Source: Bacteriovorax sp. BAL6_X (GTDB lineage: Bacteria; Bdellovibrionota; Bacteriovoracia; Bacteriovoracales; Bacteriovoracaceae). From it: DNA of 64,000 nucleotides. How positions within the stretch are numbered: position 1 is the first letter of the stretch; each line of letters starts with the position of its first letter. A model generated the notes under the pieces. It saw only the letters and a list, made by a program, of their open reading frames with translations, was not told the DNA's origin and ran no database searches. A program made the translations under genes and the position numbers. Positions 34,307 to 43,846 of the stretch are shown piece after piece. Where the stretch lies: NCBI RefSeq assembly GCF_000443995.1, contig NZ_AUMC01000006.1, positions 496,001 through 560,000 on the forward strand, in the 5' to 3' direction.

Positions 34307-36676
34307 CTAGCTTCCACACATTTGGCAATCTTCTGGGTTGTCGATAGAACAAATCATTGCTGCCGCTTCTTGCTCAAGTTGTTCTGGAGTCTTCTTACCT
34401 TCGTTCTTTACTGTGAACTGAACAGCGTTAACTGCAGCACGTGAACGTAGGTAGTACATACCAGTCTTAAGTCCTTTCTTCCATGCATAGAAGTGCATTG
34501 AAGAAAGTTTCCCGAAGTTAGGGTTTTCTAGGTGGATATTAAGTGACTGACCTTGGTCAATATAAGGCCCACGTCCAGCAGACATATCAATAACTGCTTT
34601 CTGCTTAACTTCCCAAACTGTTTTGTATAGAGCTTTTAAGTCTTCCGGGATTCTTTCAATTGATTGAATTGAACCATTATTAGCGATGATTTCATTTCTT
34701 AAAGTATCATCCCATAGTCCACGATCAATTAGGTCACGTACTAAGAACTTGTTAACGACTGCAAATTCACCAGAAAGAACACGTCTAACGTAGATATTTG
34801 AAGTGATTGGCTCAAAACACTCATTATTTCCTAGAATTTGAGAAGTTGATGCTGTTGGCATTGGAGCAACTAGTAGTGAGTTTCTTACACCATGTTTTGC
34901 TACCTCTGCTTTTAGCGCATCCCAGTCCCAACGTCCTGAGTGAGCTGAGTGTCCCCACATGTCAAACTGGAATTGTCCTTGTGACATTGGAGAGCCTTCG
35001 TAAGTTGAGTAAGGACCGTCAACCTTTGCAGTATCTTTTGAAGCTGTAACAGCTGCAAAGTAGATTGTTTCAAAGATATCGTTATTAAGCTTAAGTGCCT
35101 CTTCTGACTCAAATGGTAGTCTCATCATGAAGAAAGTATCTTGAAGACCTTGTACACCTAGGCCAATTGGACGGTGTCTCATATTAGAGTTCTTCGCTTC
35201 AATAACAGGGTAGTAGTTTACATCAATAACTCTGTTAAGGTTCTTAGTCATACGATAAACAACTTCATATAAGTGCTTATGGTCGTATGTTACATTACCT
35301 TCTTTGTCTGTCTTAACAAATTTGTTAAGAGCAACTGAAGCAAGGTTACAAACAGCAACTTCATCAGGTGCAGTGTACTCAAGAATTTCTGTACAAAGGT
35401 TTGAAGACTTGATTGTACCTAGATTCTTTTGATTTGATTTTTCGTTAGCTGCATCTTTGTAAAGCATGTACGGAGAACCAGTTTCTGTTTGTGATTCAAG
35501 TACTGCAAACCATAGGTCTTGGGCACGGATTGTCTTCTTCGCTTTTCCTTCTGCTTCATAGCGAGTGTAAAGAGCTTCAAATTCTGCACCATAACAATCA
35601 GCTAGGCCTGGACACTCGTGTGGGCAAAATAGAGACCACTGTCCATCTTCCTCAACACGCTTCATGAATAAATCAGGTGTCCAAAGAGCGTAGAAAAGGT
35701 CACGAGCTCTTTGCTCATCCTTACCAGTATTCTTCTTCATTTCTAAGAATTCGAAGATATCTGCATGCCATGGCTCAAGATATACTGCGAATGAACCCTT
35801 ACGCTTTCCACCACCTTGATCAACGTAGCGAGCTGTATCATTGAAAACTTTAAGCATTGGAACGATACCGTTTGATGTACCATTTGTTCCTTTGATGAAA
35901 GAACCTTTTGCACGGATATTGTGAATTGATAGTCCAATACCACCAGCTGACTGAGAAATTAGAGCAGTTTGCTTAAGCGTATCGTAGATCCCATCAATTG
36001 AATCATCTTTCATTGTAAGTAGGAAACAAGAAGACATTTGTGGCTTATTTGTTCCAGAGTTAAATAGAGTAGGAGTAGCGTGAGTGAAATACTTCTGACT
36101 CATTAGATTGTAAGTTTCAATTGCTGCTTCCATATCATTCATATGCATACCAACTGAAACTCTTAATAGCATCTGTCCTGGTCTTTCAACAATTTTTCCT
36201 TCCATTCTAAGAAGGTAAGACTTTTCTAGAGTTTTAAATCCAAAATAGTCGTAGTTGAAGTCACGCTTATCAACAATTGTTTTATCTAGTAATTCAGCGT
36301 TGGCCACTACTGTTTCATATAGTTCTTTTGAAACAAGAGGAGCATGTTCTCCAGTTGCCACGTTAACGTAGTTATACATTTCCTTAACGTTCTCTGAGAA
36401 ACAGCCTTTTGTTTCTTTGTGAAGATTTGAAACTGCAATACGACCTGCAAGAACATTGTAGTCAGGGTGCTTTGTTGCAAGATATGCAGCTGTTTCAGCA
36501 GCAAGTCCATCTAGTTCCGTAGTTGTAATACCGTCGTAGATTCCCTCAATTACTTTTTGTGTGATAAGTGTTGGATCAACATTACCTTCTAGTCCAAAGG
36601 CAAGTGTGTTGATTCTATCTGTAATTTTATCAAATTTAATTGGCTCTCTCTCGCCACTTCTTGTCTGTACGTACAT
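34307..36676 (-). CDS. nrdA: Ribonucleotide reductase class Ia, large subunit
   Basis: Catalytic subunit reducing NDPs to dNDPs. 789 residues with an N-terminal ATP-cone (about 1-90), the active-site cysteines ([24 protein letters not shown]), the radical-transfer tyrosine pair (MYYLRS) and a C-terminal redox pair (DCQMCGS). From NLCTEI onward it resembles the eukaryotic R1 sequence closely, including the terminal E/D-C-x-M-C-G-S, so it belongs to the eukaryote-like subgroup of class Ia. It follows nrdB by 3 bp; GGAG precedes the ATG. Confidence 0.96.
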   Translation of the reverse strand: MYVQTRSGEREPIKFDKITDRINTLAFGLEGNVDPTLITQKVIEGIYDGITTTELDGLAAETAAYLATKHPDYNVLAGRIAVSNLHKETKGCFSENVKEMYNYVNVATGEHAPLVSKELYETVVANAELLDKTIVDKRDFNYDYFGFKTLEKSYLLRMEGKIVERPGQMLLRVSVGMHMNDMEAAIETYNLMSQKYFTHATPTLFNSGTNKPQMSSCFLLTMKDDSIDGIYDTLKQTALISQSAGGIGLSIHNIRAKGSFIKGTNGTSNGIVPMLKVFNDTARYVDQGGGKRKGSFAVYLEPWHADIFEFLEMKKNTGKDEQRARDLFYALWTPDLFMKRVEEDGQWSLFCPHECPGLADCYGAEFEALYTRYEAEGKAKKTIRAQDLWFAVLESQTETGSPYMLYKDAANEKSNQKNLGTIKSSNLCTEILEYTAPDEVAVCNLASVALNKFVKTDKEGNVTYDHKHLYEVVYRMTKNLNRVIDVNYYPVIEAKNSNMRHRPIGLGVQGLQDTFFMMRLPFESEEALKLNNDIFETIYFAAVTASKDTAKVDGPYSTYEGSPMSQGQFQFDMWGHSAHSGRWDWDALKAEVAKHGVRNSLLVAPMPTASTSQILGNNECFEPITSNIYVRRVLSGEFAVVNKFLVRDLIDRGLWDDTLRNEIIANNGSIQSIERIPEDLKALYKTVWEVKQKAVIDMSAGRGPYIDQGQSLNIHLENPNFGKLSSMHFYAWKKGLKTGMYYLRSRAAVNAVQFTVKNEGKKTPEQLEQEAAAMICSIDNPEDCQMCGS

Positions 36677-36679
36677 TTC

Positions 36680-37651
36680 TTAAAACTCCGCGTCTAATGT
36701 GAATGTATTTTCTGACTTCTCAGAAAGGATACCTGGTCTTTGGTATTCAGAAACTCTCTTCTCGAAGAAATTTGTTTTACCTTCTAGAGAAATTAGCTCC
36801 ATCCAATCAAATGGGTTCACTGAACCGTAGTGAGCTTCAAGACCAAATTGTTGCATCCAAAAGTCAGCAACAAATTCAATGTATTGCTTCATAAGATCAG
36901 CGTTCATACCAATTAAAGAAACAGGAATTGCATCAGTGATGAATTCTTTTTCAATTTCAACTGCTTCAGTAAGGATCTCTTTAATCATCTCCTTGCTACA
37001 TTGTTCTTCTTTATCAAGAAGTGAATGTAGAAGTACTGCAAATTCACAGTGTAGACCTTCGTCGCGAGAAATGAATTCGTTCGAAGTACATAGACCTGGC
37101 ATTAGGCCTCTTTTCTTAAGCCAGAAAATTGCACAAAATGAACCAGAGAAGAAGATTCCTTCGATGGCAGCAAAGGCAACAAGTCTTTCAGCAAAAGTAT
37201 TTTTTGAGTATAGCCACTTCATTGCCCAGTCAGCTTTCTTTTTAACTGGTTCAAAGTGATCTACTGCGTGGAAAAGACGATCTTTTTCTTTAGCGTCTTT
37301 TACATATGTATCAATTAATAGAGAGTAAGTTTCTGAGTGGATATTTTCCATAGCAATTTGGAATCCGTAGAAACATCTAGCTTCTGGGTTTTGCACGTCA
37401 TTGTAAAAACGTACTGCTAGGTTTTCATTAACAATCCCATCACTTGCAGCAAAAAATGCAAGAACGTGAGTAATGAAGTGTCTCTCATTGTCATTTAACT
37501 TTTCCCAGTCTGTAATATCTTGGGCCAAGTCGATTTCTTCAGCAGTCCAGAAAACTGCCATGTGTCTTTTGTACATTTCCCAAATTGAATTATACTCGAT
37601 TGGGAAAAGGACGAATCTATCGTCATTTTGTGCTAGAATTGGTGAAGTCAC
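36680..37651 (-). CDS. nrdB: Ribonucleotide reductase class Ia, radical subunit
   Basis: Diiron-tyrosyl radical subunit that activates NrdA. Iron ligands can be placed: Asp41 (EEIDLAQD), Glu102 and His105 (AMENIHSE), Glu in [10 protein letters not shown], and Glu/His in EGLHCEFA. The radical Tyr109 is present ([10 protein letters not shown]), so this is a tyrosyl-radical type and not an Mn/Fe tyrosine-less type. Like nrdA it is eukaryote-like. GTG start at 37651 with a full AAGGAGG. It is first in the nrdB-nrdA operon. Confidence 0.96.
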   Translation of the reverse strand: MTSPILAQNDDRFVLFPIEYNSIWEMYKRHMAVFWTAEEIDLAQDITDWEKLNDNERHFITHVLAFFAASDGIVNENLAVRFYNDVQNPEARCFYGFQIAMENIHSETYSLLIDTYVKDAKEKDRLFHAVDHFEPVKKKADWAMKWLYSKNTFAERLVAFAAIEGIFFSGSFCAIFWLKKRGLMPGLCTSNEFISRDEGLHCEFAVLLHSLLDKEEQCSKEMIKEILTEAVEIEKEFITDAIPVSLIGMNADLMKQYIEFVADFWMQQFGLEAHYGSVNPFDWMELISLEGKTNFFEKRVSEYQRPGILSEKSENTFTLDAEF

Positions 37652-38091
37652 AAGTTCCTCCTTAACTTTTGCAATAGCGTGTGTGTGCTAAATACATGCA
37701 ACTTAAAATCAGTTAAAAAAATATTAAATCTCTTAAATGTTTTTTAATAAGATTGTGTCGTGTTGTTCTTATTCAGTGTATGACTCGTAACTTTTTATTT
37801 CAATACACAAGTCTCCATAGATTTTTCTTTTTTTTGAAGGGCCGCTAATTTTTATACTTGATCAGCCTGATGTGTCTTTCTAGACCCATTAAACAAGGGG
37901 TTTAGGCACTTTTTCAAGAATTATTTTAAGAAAAAAAATACAGTCTTAAAAATTCTGTCATCTAATTTTTAGTGTTAAGAGAAGAGTATGATGCGATGTG
38001 CTTATACCATATGTTGTGGCCGTAATTTTTTTGACACTACTATATCTTGATAAAATATACGAACGATGAGATGCGTTGTTTATATCCTAGA
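37652..38091 (-). promoter_or_regulatory. 440-bp intergenic region upstream of nrdB with NrdR-like sites
   Basis: No gene is seen. On the minus strand CCACAACATATGGTAT (38019-38004) matches the NrdR box consensus (acaCwAtATaTwGtgt) at 12 of 16 positions, including all core bases. About 30 bp further upstream, TCAAGATATAGTAGTGT (38050-38034) matches 13 of 16 if one extra base is allowed. A third, half-site-like ATTGTGT lies at 37752-37758. These may form a repressor region for nrdBA, but they lie about 350 bp from the start codon. The rest is AT-rich, without strong hairpins. Confidence 0.4.
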
Positions 38092-39048
38092 CTATTCCCA
38101 ATTTAATTTTAGTGTAGGAGACTCTTTAATTTTATTTCTTCTTTTATCATACTCACCTGTAGTTTTTACTGAAGCGTGGCCTACTTCGATGGCTATTGTA
38201 TAGATATCAACACCAATTTCTAGCAGCTCGCCTATAAATGTCGCCCTCGCTGAGTGAGGTGTAATTTTGAAACCAATACCAGCTTTGTGAGCGTATTTGT
38301 CTAGCAATTCGTTTATTGTTCTTGGATTTAGTGGTTTATTTAAATTTGTAGGATCACTTGGGTTTCTTGTTGGTTGAAAGAGCCAATCATTATCTCCAGT
38401 CTCTCTTTTATTTTCATTCATCCATTCAATATATTCATCGAGAGCTTTAATAGCGATAGGGTTTAAGACTTTCTTTCCTAGCTTGCCACCTTTGGCACGG
38501 TATTGAAGGATCTTATTATTACCTTGCTCCTGATAGTCTTTAAATCGTAAATTTAAGATTTCACTCTTTCTAAGCCCTGTTGTAAAAAACGTTGTAAAGA
38601 GGGCAAGGTGAAGGTGTTTACTCTTTTGATTCTGCCCCATGTGGTAAAAAAGTTCTAAGACTTGTTGTTTATTTAATGCATTTGTAGGGGATTTAACTTC
38701 ACTTCGTGGCCTTCTTACACTTGCAACAGGGTTCGCCTTTAAGAGGTTCTTTTCAACTAGATATTTAAAGAATGCACTTAGGCTTGCAAGTTTACGATTG
38801 ATTGTTTTTGGAGTTGAAGGGTTTTGATTGTGGCCACCAAACTCAGAGAGGTAATTTCTATATTTAATGACATGAATGCGTTCAATTGAATCGAAAGTTG
38901 TTAGTTTATAATAGTCACTGATCCAAGACAGAAATTGATTAATATCATTTAGATAGGATTTTCTTGTATGAGACGAAGTGAAGTTTTCAAAAAACTCCTC
39001 ATCGAGAATAAAATTGTGACCAACATCTTCTTGCTTTAAATCGAACAT
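38092..39048 (-). CDS. Tyrosine recombinase, XerC/XerD-like
   Basis: 318 residues with an N-terminal SAM-like core-binding domain (about 15-110) and a complete catalytic set: Arg160 (TGLRKSEIL), Lys186 or Lys189 (KGGKLGKK), His265-x-x-Arg268 (TPHSARATF), His291 (VGHASVKTT) and Tyr300 (GEYDKRR). Size and lack of extra domains fit Xer recombinases that resolve chromosome dimers, rather than phage integrases. No tRNA, excisionase or obvious att repeat is adjacent. No Shine-Dalgarno precedes the ATG. Confidence 0.87.
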   Translation of the reverse strand: MFDLKQEDVGHNFILDEEFFENFTSSHTRKSYLNDINQFLSWISDYYKLTTFDSIERIHVIKYRNYLSEFGGHNQNPSTPKTINRKLASLSAFFKYLVEKNLLKANPVASVRRPRSEVKSPTNALNKQQVLELFYHMGQNQKSKHLHLALFTTFFTTGLRKSEILNLRFKDYQEQGNNKILQYRAKGGKLGKKVLNPIAIKALDEYIEWMNENKRETGDNDWLFQPTRNPSDPTNLNKPLNPRTINELLDKYAHKAGIGFKITPHSARATFIGELLEIGVDIYTIAIEVGHASVKTTGEYDKRRNKIKESPTLKLNWE

Positions 39049-39090
39049 AGAACAATTTTAACAAGGTTTTTATCTGGGGTAAGTTAGGGG

Positions 39091-39119
39091 AAAAAAAAGG
39101 CACATGTTAATGTGCCTTT
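39091..39119 (-). terminator. Terminator of the desaturase gene
   Basis: AAAGGCACAT at 39096-39105 pairs with ATGTGCCTTT at 39110-39119; the A-run at 39091-39098 gives the U-tail on the minus strand. Confidence 0.88.
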
Positions 39120-39139
39120 AACAGGTATATAAGCTTCGT

Positions 39140-40003
39140 TTAGGCCTGAATTCTGGCCTGAATTAACTCAGGTCGTGTCCTCTTGAGATTCCACGTTAAG
39201 CCTACGAAGTTTAATGAACGAATTAACCATTTTGTCGGATCAAAGTGGTACCACTTGATGCCATTTCGATAGTCTGTTTGAAATGTATGGTGAAAGTTGT
39301 GGTATCCCTCACCATATGTAAATAAGGCCATTACCCAGCTATCTCTAGCCGTTTGTCCTTTGTCATAAGGACGTGTTCCAACAACATGGCATAGTGAATT
39401 GATAAAGAATGTACAGTGGTGAACAAAAACGATCCTTGCTACACCTGCAACAAATAAGCCTCCTAGCCAAGAGCCTGCCCATAGGTAACCAATTAGTGCA
39501 GGTAGTGCAAAGCTAAATAGAGCAACAAAACCAAGATAGAATTTATGTTGGAACATTACCATTGGGTCTTTTAATAGATCTTTAGAATATTTATACTCAT
39601 CTTGATCTTCAAGTAGGAGGATCCATCCCATGTGAGCATAGAAGAAGCCTTCATTAATATTGTAAGGGTCTAGATCAGTATCGACCTTGCCGTGGTGAAC
39701 TCTGTGGTCATTACACCACTTAAGTGCTGAGTTTTGTACAGCAGCAGCACCAAAAATAAGAAGAAAAAGTCTTACCGGCCAGCTAGCTTGATACGATCGA
39801 TGCGCAAATAAACGGTGGTATCCGGCCGTAATTCCGAGTCCTGTTGCGATGTAGAAAATTAAAGATAATGCTAAGATTCTCCAATCAAAACCATCAAGTT
39901 TAAGCCATGCAATTGTACCTGCAATAGCAATCAGTGGTGTGATCAACAGAAAGAGGGTGTTTGTTTTATTTAAGTTTTTTAATGAATAAGTCTTTGTGCA
40001 CAT
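39140..40003 (-). CDS. Fatty-acyl (delta-9 type) desaturase
   Basis: Integral membrane diiron desaturase introducing a double bond in acyl chains. The three His boxes are present: HRLFAHRS near residue 63, HRVHHGK near residue 100, and YHNFHHTF near residue 238. About four membrane helices surround them. 287 residues, normal for bacterial acyl-CoA/acyl-lipid desaturases. Membrane-fluidity control, for example in the cold, is the usual role. It is divergent from the GltB-like gene. Confidence 0.93.
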   Translation of the reverse strand: MCTKTYSLKNLNKTNTLFLLITPLIAIAGTIAWLKLDGFDWRILALSLIFYIATGLGITAGYHRLFAHRSYQASWPVRLFLLIFGAAAVQNSALKWCNDHRVHHGKVDTDLDPYNINEGFFYAHMGWILLLEDQDEYKYSKDLLKDPMVMFQHKFYLGFVALFSFALPALIGYLWAGSWLGGLFVAGVARIVFVHHCTFFINSLCHVVGTRPYDKGQTARDSWVMALFTYGEGYHNFHHTFQTDYRNGIKWYHFDPTKWLIRSLNFVGLTWNLKRTRPELIQARIQA

Positions 40004-40077
40004 AGGTGTCTCTCGTGTTTGTGTTTAACTAATCTTAACAATTCACGAGCAATTTCATTGTAAAACAAATGTAAATC

Positions 40078-40107
40078 TTGACGATAAGTAAGTCATAATA
40101 GTTATAA
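40078..40107 (+). promoter_or_regulatory. Putative sigma-70-type promoter for the GltB-like gene
   Basis: TTGACG at 40078-40083, an 18-bp spacer, then TTATAA at 40102-40107, about 45 bp before the ATG at 40154. Confidence 0.4.
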
Positions 40108-40153
40108 AACTGACAAATTGAAATTTAATTTGTTTATTACGAATGAGGTGAAT

Positions 40154-41695
40154 ATGGCCTATATCGGTCGCGGGGTAAGTCCACGTAAGTTATTTTGGTG
40201 GTTTTTCTTTATTTCAAATGCTGCAACAATTTTTGCTGGTATTTTCTTTAATGAATTCTTCTACTACCAATACCTTGTACTTGGGCCGATTTATTTATTA
40301 GGTTTTTACGATCTTATGCAAAGTGAGCACACGTTAAAAAGCAATTATCCTGTTGTTGGACGCTTTCGTTATGTGATGGAAGACTTGCGTCCTAAGATCT
40401 ATCAATACTTCATCGAATCTGATGAAGATGGAACACCAATCCCTCGTACAACTCGTAATGTTATTTATCAAAGAGCAAAACTAGCTCTAAGTACAAAACC
40501 TTTTGGAACACAAAAGGATGTTTATCAAACTGGTTATGAGTGGATTAATCATTCAATGTATCCAAAAGAATTTCATGAAGTGCAAAAAGATCTAAGGGTA
40601 TTAGTTGGAAGTAAACACTGTGATAAAAAATATAATCTTTCAATTTTCAATATTTCTGCAATGAGTTTTGGTGCTCTAAGTTCCCGTGCTGTTGAAGCAT
40701 TAAACTTAGGTGCAAAGTTAAATAACTTCGCTCATAACACTGGGGAAGGTGGAATTAGTGATTATCATGTTAAAGGTGGTGGTGATCTCATTTGGCAGAT
40801 TGGAACAGGTTATTTTGGAGCTCGTACTCGAGAGGGGCGTTTTTGCGATAAGAGCTTTAAAGAGAAGGCCACTCTTGAGCAAGTAAAAATGATTGAGCTA
40901 AAATTATCACAAGGTGCAAAACCTGGACATGGTGGAATACTTCCTGCAAGAAAGAATACCGCTGAAATTGCACGAATTCGTGGTGTGAAAAAAGGAATTG
41001 AAGTCGATTCACCACCATCTCACAAGGAGTTTCGAGATACAACAGAAATGGTTGCCTTTATTCAGCGCTTAAGAGAGTTAAGTGGAGGCAAGCCTGTGGG
41101 GATAAAATTATGCTTTGGGCGAAAAGATGAATTTATTGAAATGGTTGAGACTTTTAAAGATCTTGATAATTACCCGGACTATATAGCGGTCGATGGTGCC
41201 GAAGGTGGTACCGGTGCCGCTCCATTGGAATTCTCAGACTCAATAGGAACACCACTAATTGAAGGTCTAACAACAGTCGTTAATATTTTAGAAGAATATG
41301 GACTAAAAGATGAAATTAAAGTTATTGCTGCTGGAAAGCTTTTTACTGCATTTGATATTGTAAAGGTCGTTGCTTTAGGCGCCGACGCTTGTTATGGAGC
41401 ACGTTCTATGATGCTTGCAATCGGTTGTATCCAGGCCCTCACATGTAACTCTAATAAGTGCCCAGTTGGCATCACGACTCAAAACCCTGATCTAGTTAAA
41501 GGGCTTAATGTTGATCAGAAGGGGAAGCGGGTAGCAAATTTTCATCACGCAACAGTTGAGGCCGTGCGTGAAATTGTTGCAGCTGCGGGCTATGAAAATA
41601 TAAAGGATCTAAAGCGTAAAGATATTTTTAAGCGTGATAGTAATCACGGCGTTCATTCGTATGAAGATATTTATCCTTCGTATAAAGGAATCTAA
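40154..41695 (+). CDS. Membrane-anchored FMN-binding glutamate synthase-family protein
   Basis: 513 residues from ATG 40154 (GAGGTG four bases upstream; an upstream TTG is rejected). Two N-terminal membrane helices (about 15-55) precede a GltB-type synthase barrel. FMN-binding GAEGGTGAAPLEF lies near residue 355 and the 3Fe-4S cysteines near residue 425-440 (CIQALTCNSNKCPVGIT). There is no amidotransferase domain and no GltD neighbour, so it is not a standard glutamate synthase. Stand-alone members of this family have undefined substrates. Confidence 0.88.
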   Translation: MAYIGRGVSPRKLFWWFFFISNAATIFAGIFFNEFFYYQYLVLGPIYLLGFYDLMQSEHTLKSNYPVVGRFRYVMEDLRPKIYQYFIESDEDGTPIPRTTRNVIYQRAKLALSTKPFGTQKDVYQTGYEWINHSMYPKEFHEVQKDLRVLVGSKHCDKKYNLSIFNISAMSFGALSSRAVEALNLGAKLNNFAHNTGEGGISDYHVKGGGDLIWQIGTGYFGARTREGRFCDKSFKEKATLEQVKMIELKLSQGAKPGHGGILPARKNTAEIARIRGVKKGIEVDSPPSHKEFRDTTEMVAFIQRLRELSGGKPVGIKLCFGRKDEFIEMVETFKDLDNYPDYIAVDGAEGGTGAAPLEFSDSIGTPLIEGLTTVVNILEEYGLKDEIKVIAAGKLFTAFDIVKVVALGADACYGARSMMLAIGCIQALTCNSNKCPVGITTQNPDLVKGLNVDQKGKRVANFHHATVEAVREIVAAAGYENIKDLKRKDIFKRDSNHGVHSYEDIYPSYKGI

Positions 41696-41703
41696 TTTGT
41701 TTT

Positions 41704-41735
41704 CCCTGGATATTTTATAGGTCCAGGGGTATTTC
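41704..41735 (+). terminator. Terminator after the GltB-like gene
   Basis: CCCTGGA at 41704-41710 pairs with TCCAGGG at 41722-41728, followed by a T-rich stretch. Confidence 0.55.
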
Positions 41736-41774
41736 CTTATTTACACGTATTTTAACTAGACTTAAGATTCGTTT

Positions 41775-43013
41775 ATGAAATTCTTAATCCATCTTCATCG
41801 CTTAGTTGGGCTTTTTGTGGCCCCATTTTTTGTAATTGCAGCATTAAGTGGCCTATTCTATCTTCTAGCTTCAATTGCAGAGCCTATTATTTATAAAGAT
41901 ATTCTTTTTCATGAAAATACACGGCCGCATCGCCCTTTGTCTGAACAGATAAAAAGTGCGCAGGATATTTCTCAAGATAGCTTCAAACTTAAGTCCGTAC
42001 GTCCCGCACCATCACAGTTTGAAACAACACGAGTTTTATTTGAGTCCAGTGGCATGTATCGACAATATGTTATGCACACTATTTTTATCAATCCCGTAAC
42101 ATTAGAAAATACCGGGGCCATGGGAACATATGGTACAAGTGGTTCTCTTCCGTTAAAGACGTTTACTGATTTTTTACACCGCGATCTACTTTTAAACGAA
42201 TACGGCCGTTGGTATAGCGAAGTTGCGGCAAGCTGGCTTTGGATTGCAGCTCTAGGTGGACTTGCGATTTTTCTATTTCAAAGAAAGAAGAGGAAATATA
42301 AGGGTAGGTTAAAGGCCCACGTTTATATTGGTATAGCAGTATCTTTCTTTCTTGTTTTCCTATCTATCACTGGTCTTACTTGGTCTAAAGGTGCTGGTGG
42401 AGAAATTTCAAAGCTTAGGTCAGCAATGAACTGGAAAACACCTACGCCTAGTCGTAAAATTAATAAAGATTATAGATTGAATAAACCATTAGGTCTTGTA
42501 TTTGAAGAAGTCGCAGATAAAGCTTATGAATACGGCCTCGATTCTAAGAAAATTGAAATCGTAAAACCCTCTTCAAACTCTGCTTGGTTTGTCAGAGAGA
42601 TCGAGAGAGCATTTCCGACAAATGTTGATAGCGTAACAATTCATCCAGTTGGCCTTGATTTAGTTGATCATGCATTTTTTAAAGATTTCAATTTTGTATC
42701 TAAGTTAACACGTTGGGGAATTGATTTACATATGGGGACTTTATTTGGCCTTCCAAACCAACTATTTCTTATTATGGTCATAATTGCGCTAATCTATTTA
42801 ATCATCTCTGGTTATCAATTAAGTTTCTCTAGGTATAAAAAACTTAGAATTCATCTGGGCCTTTTATTTCTTAATTATAATTATGGCGAAAAAGTTATAA
42901 TTTCATTGGCCATTATTTTTATAAGTTGGTGGCTACCTTGGTTTATGCCATTCTTTATCATAATGGGGATACTTGATTATCTTAAGGTTAAATTTATAAC
43001 AGTTGACCAGTAG
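41775..43013 (+). CDS. PepSY-associated membrane protein
   Basis: 412 residues with four membrane helices: at the N-terminus (HRLVGLFVAPFFVIAALSGL), near residues 150-170, near 185-205 with the signature AVSFFLVFLSITGLTWSKG, and a C-terminal pair near 325-400. Periplasmic PepSY-like domains lie between them. The family is common beside iron-siderophore receptors and is suggested to pass electrons or reduce iron at the membrane. No receptor gene is nearby, so the role is open. A hairpin terminator follows at 43128. Confidence 0.85.
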   Translation: MKFLIHLHRLVGLFVAPFFVIAALSGLFYLLASIAEPIIYKDILFHENTRPHRPLSEQIKSAQDISQDSFKLKSVRPAPSQFETTRVLFESSGMYRQYVMHTIFINPVTLENTGAMGTYGTSGSLPLKTFTDFLHRDLLLNEYGRWYSEVAASWLWIAALGGLAIFLFQRKKRKYKGRLKAHVYIGIAVSFFLVFLSITGLTWSKGAGGEISKLRSAMNWKTPTPSRKINKDYRLNKPLGLVFEEVADKAYEYGLDSKKIEIVKPSSNSAWFVREIERAFPTNVDSVTIHPVGLDLVDHAFFKDFNFVSKLTRWGIDLHMGTLFGLPNQLFLIMVIIALIYLIISGYQLSFSRYKKLRIHLGLLFLNYNYGEKVIISLAIIFISWWLPWFMPFFIIMGILDYLKVKFITVDQ

Positions 43014-43056
43014 TATTGATAAGAATCTCTTATAAGTTTAGCCTATGACATAAGCA

Positions 43057-43100
43057 TGGATACGAAAGAGTTTCTTGCGTAAGTATTTTCAATTTTTTTC
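43057..43100 (-). pseudogene. 44-bp decayed fragment of an HNH endonuclease gene
   Basis: Bases 43057-43100 match 45775-45818 inside the HNH gene at 39 of 44 positions and in the same orientation. Read in the same frame they encode E-K-N-stop-K-Y-L-R-K-K-L-F-R-I, against EKNWKYLRKQVFRI (residues 75-88) of the intact protein; the Trp codon has become TGA. Similarity stops on both sides. This is best explained as the remnant of a second, related HNH gene. Confidence 0.7.
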
Positions 43101-43127
43101 TTTAACAATCAATTAAACATAAAAAAC

Positions 43128-43169
43128 AAATACCCCCCCAACTATATTTATAGCTAGGTGGGTATTTTC
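43128..43169 (+). terminator. Terminator after the PepSY gene
   Basis: AAATACCC at 43128-43135 pairs with GGGTATTT at 43160-43167; the interior (ACTATA with TATAG) extends the stem. A T-rich tail (TTCTTTTGTTT) follows. Confidence 0.75.
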
Positions 43170-43241
43170 TTTTGTTTACTTATATTTAAGAGAAAATATA
43201 TTGTCTTCTTTGAATAATTTTTAATAAGAGGAGACATTAAA

Positions 43242-43760
43242 ATGAACTTTAAAATCATTACTGCTTTGCTATTTCTTTCGTCGTCATTTGCTCAAACGAT
43301 AAAAATTCAACAAGGTGATTTGTATCTTGGACAAGAAACAAATAATGGTCATCAAACGGGTGAGGCCTGTTATGTACAAATTGATTCGATTGAAGGCAAT
43401 GAAAAAGGTAAGCATTGCTTTGATATAACTTGGCGTTTTTTATCAAATAGGAAAGATGTCCTTAAGGATTACATTAAAGCGAGCTCACGTATTACAAATT
43501 ATCACCGTCGTGAATATCCACAATTAAAGACATGTGCAGTAAATATTGATGGAACAACAGATGGTGCTGATATTTATAGTGAGGATACGACTCTTCTTTA
43601 CAATCAAGTATTTGTAGGTATGCACAAGCTACGCTCTACTCAATATGATTATATTCTTAGTTTTAATGCACATTCTAAAACTCTTGCTAGTGCAAGTTTT
43701 CATATTCTTAAGTGGCATCGTAAGAATCACATTCGTTGTGTAAATCTTAAGAAGCTATAA
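43242..43760 (+). CDS. Secreted protein of unknown function
   Basis: 172 residues with a signal peptide (MNFKIITALLFLSSSFAQ) and a mature domain of mixed strand content with four Cys (EACYVQ, KHCFDI, KTCAVN, IRCVNL), probably two disulfides. GAGGAG precedes the ATG. Segments such as YILSFNAHSKTLASASFHIL suggest a beta-sandwich. No family is recognised. It is followed by the TIGR02147-like regulator on the same strand, but the regulator lacks an obvious ribosome-binding site. Confidence 0.7.
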   Translation: MNFKIITALLFLSSSFAQTIKIQQGDLYLGQETNNGHQTGEACYVQIDSIEGNEKGKHCFDITWRFLSNRKDVLKDYIKASSRITNYHRREYPQLKTCAVNIDGTTDGADIYSEDTTLLYNQVFVGMHKLRSTQYDYILSFNAHSKTLASASFHILKWHRKNHIRCVNLKKL

Positions 43761-43846
43761 CTTCCTTTTTTTAGAGAGTATCTTTGGATTTTTTCCTTGG
43801 ATGCTCTCTATTTAAGTTCTTCATTTATTTTGTCGATAATAACATT

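Noticed and set aside
38001-38040. Possible dif site next to the Xer recombinase
   Set aside because: Only about 7 of 11 matches to one arm and no second arm at the right spacing; the region fits NrdR-like sites better.
38031-38060. TTGACA promoter on the + strand
   Set aside because: No + strand gene follows for 2 kb and the spacing to an AT-rich -10 is 19 bp.
38092-39048. Recombinase as marker of an integrative element
   Set aside because: No tRNA, direct repeats, excisionase or phage genes adjoin it; domain size fits Xer proteins.
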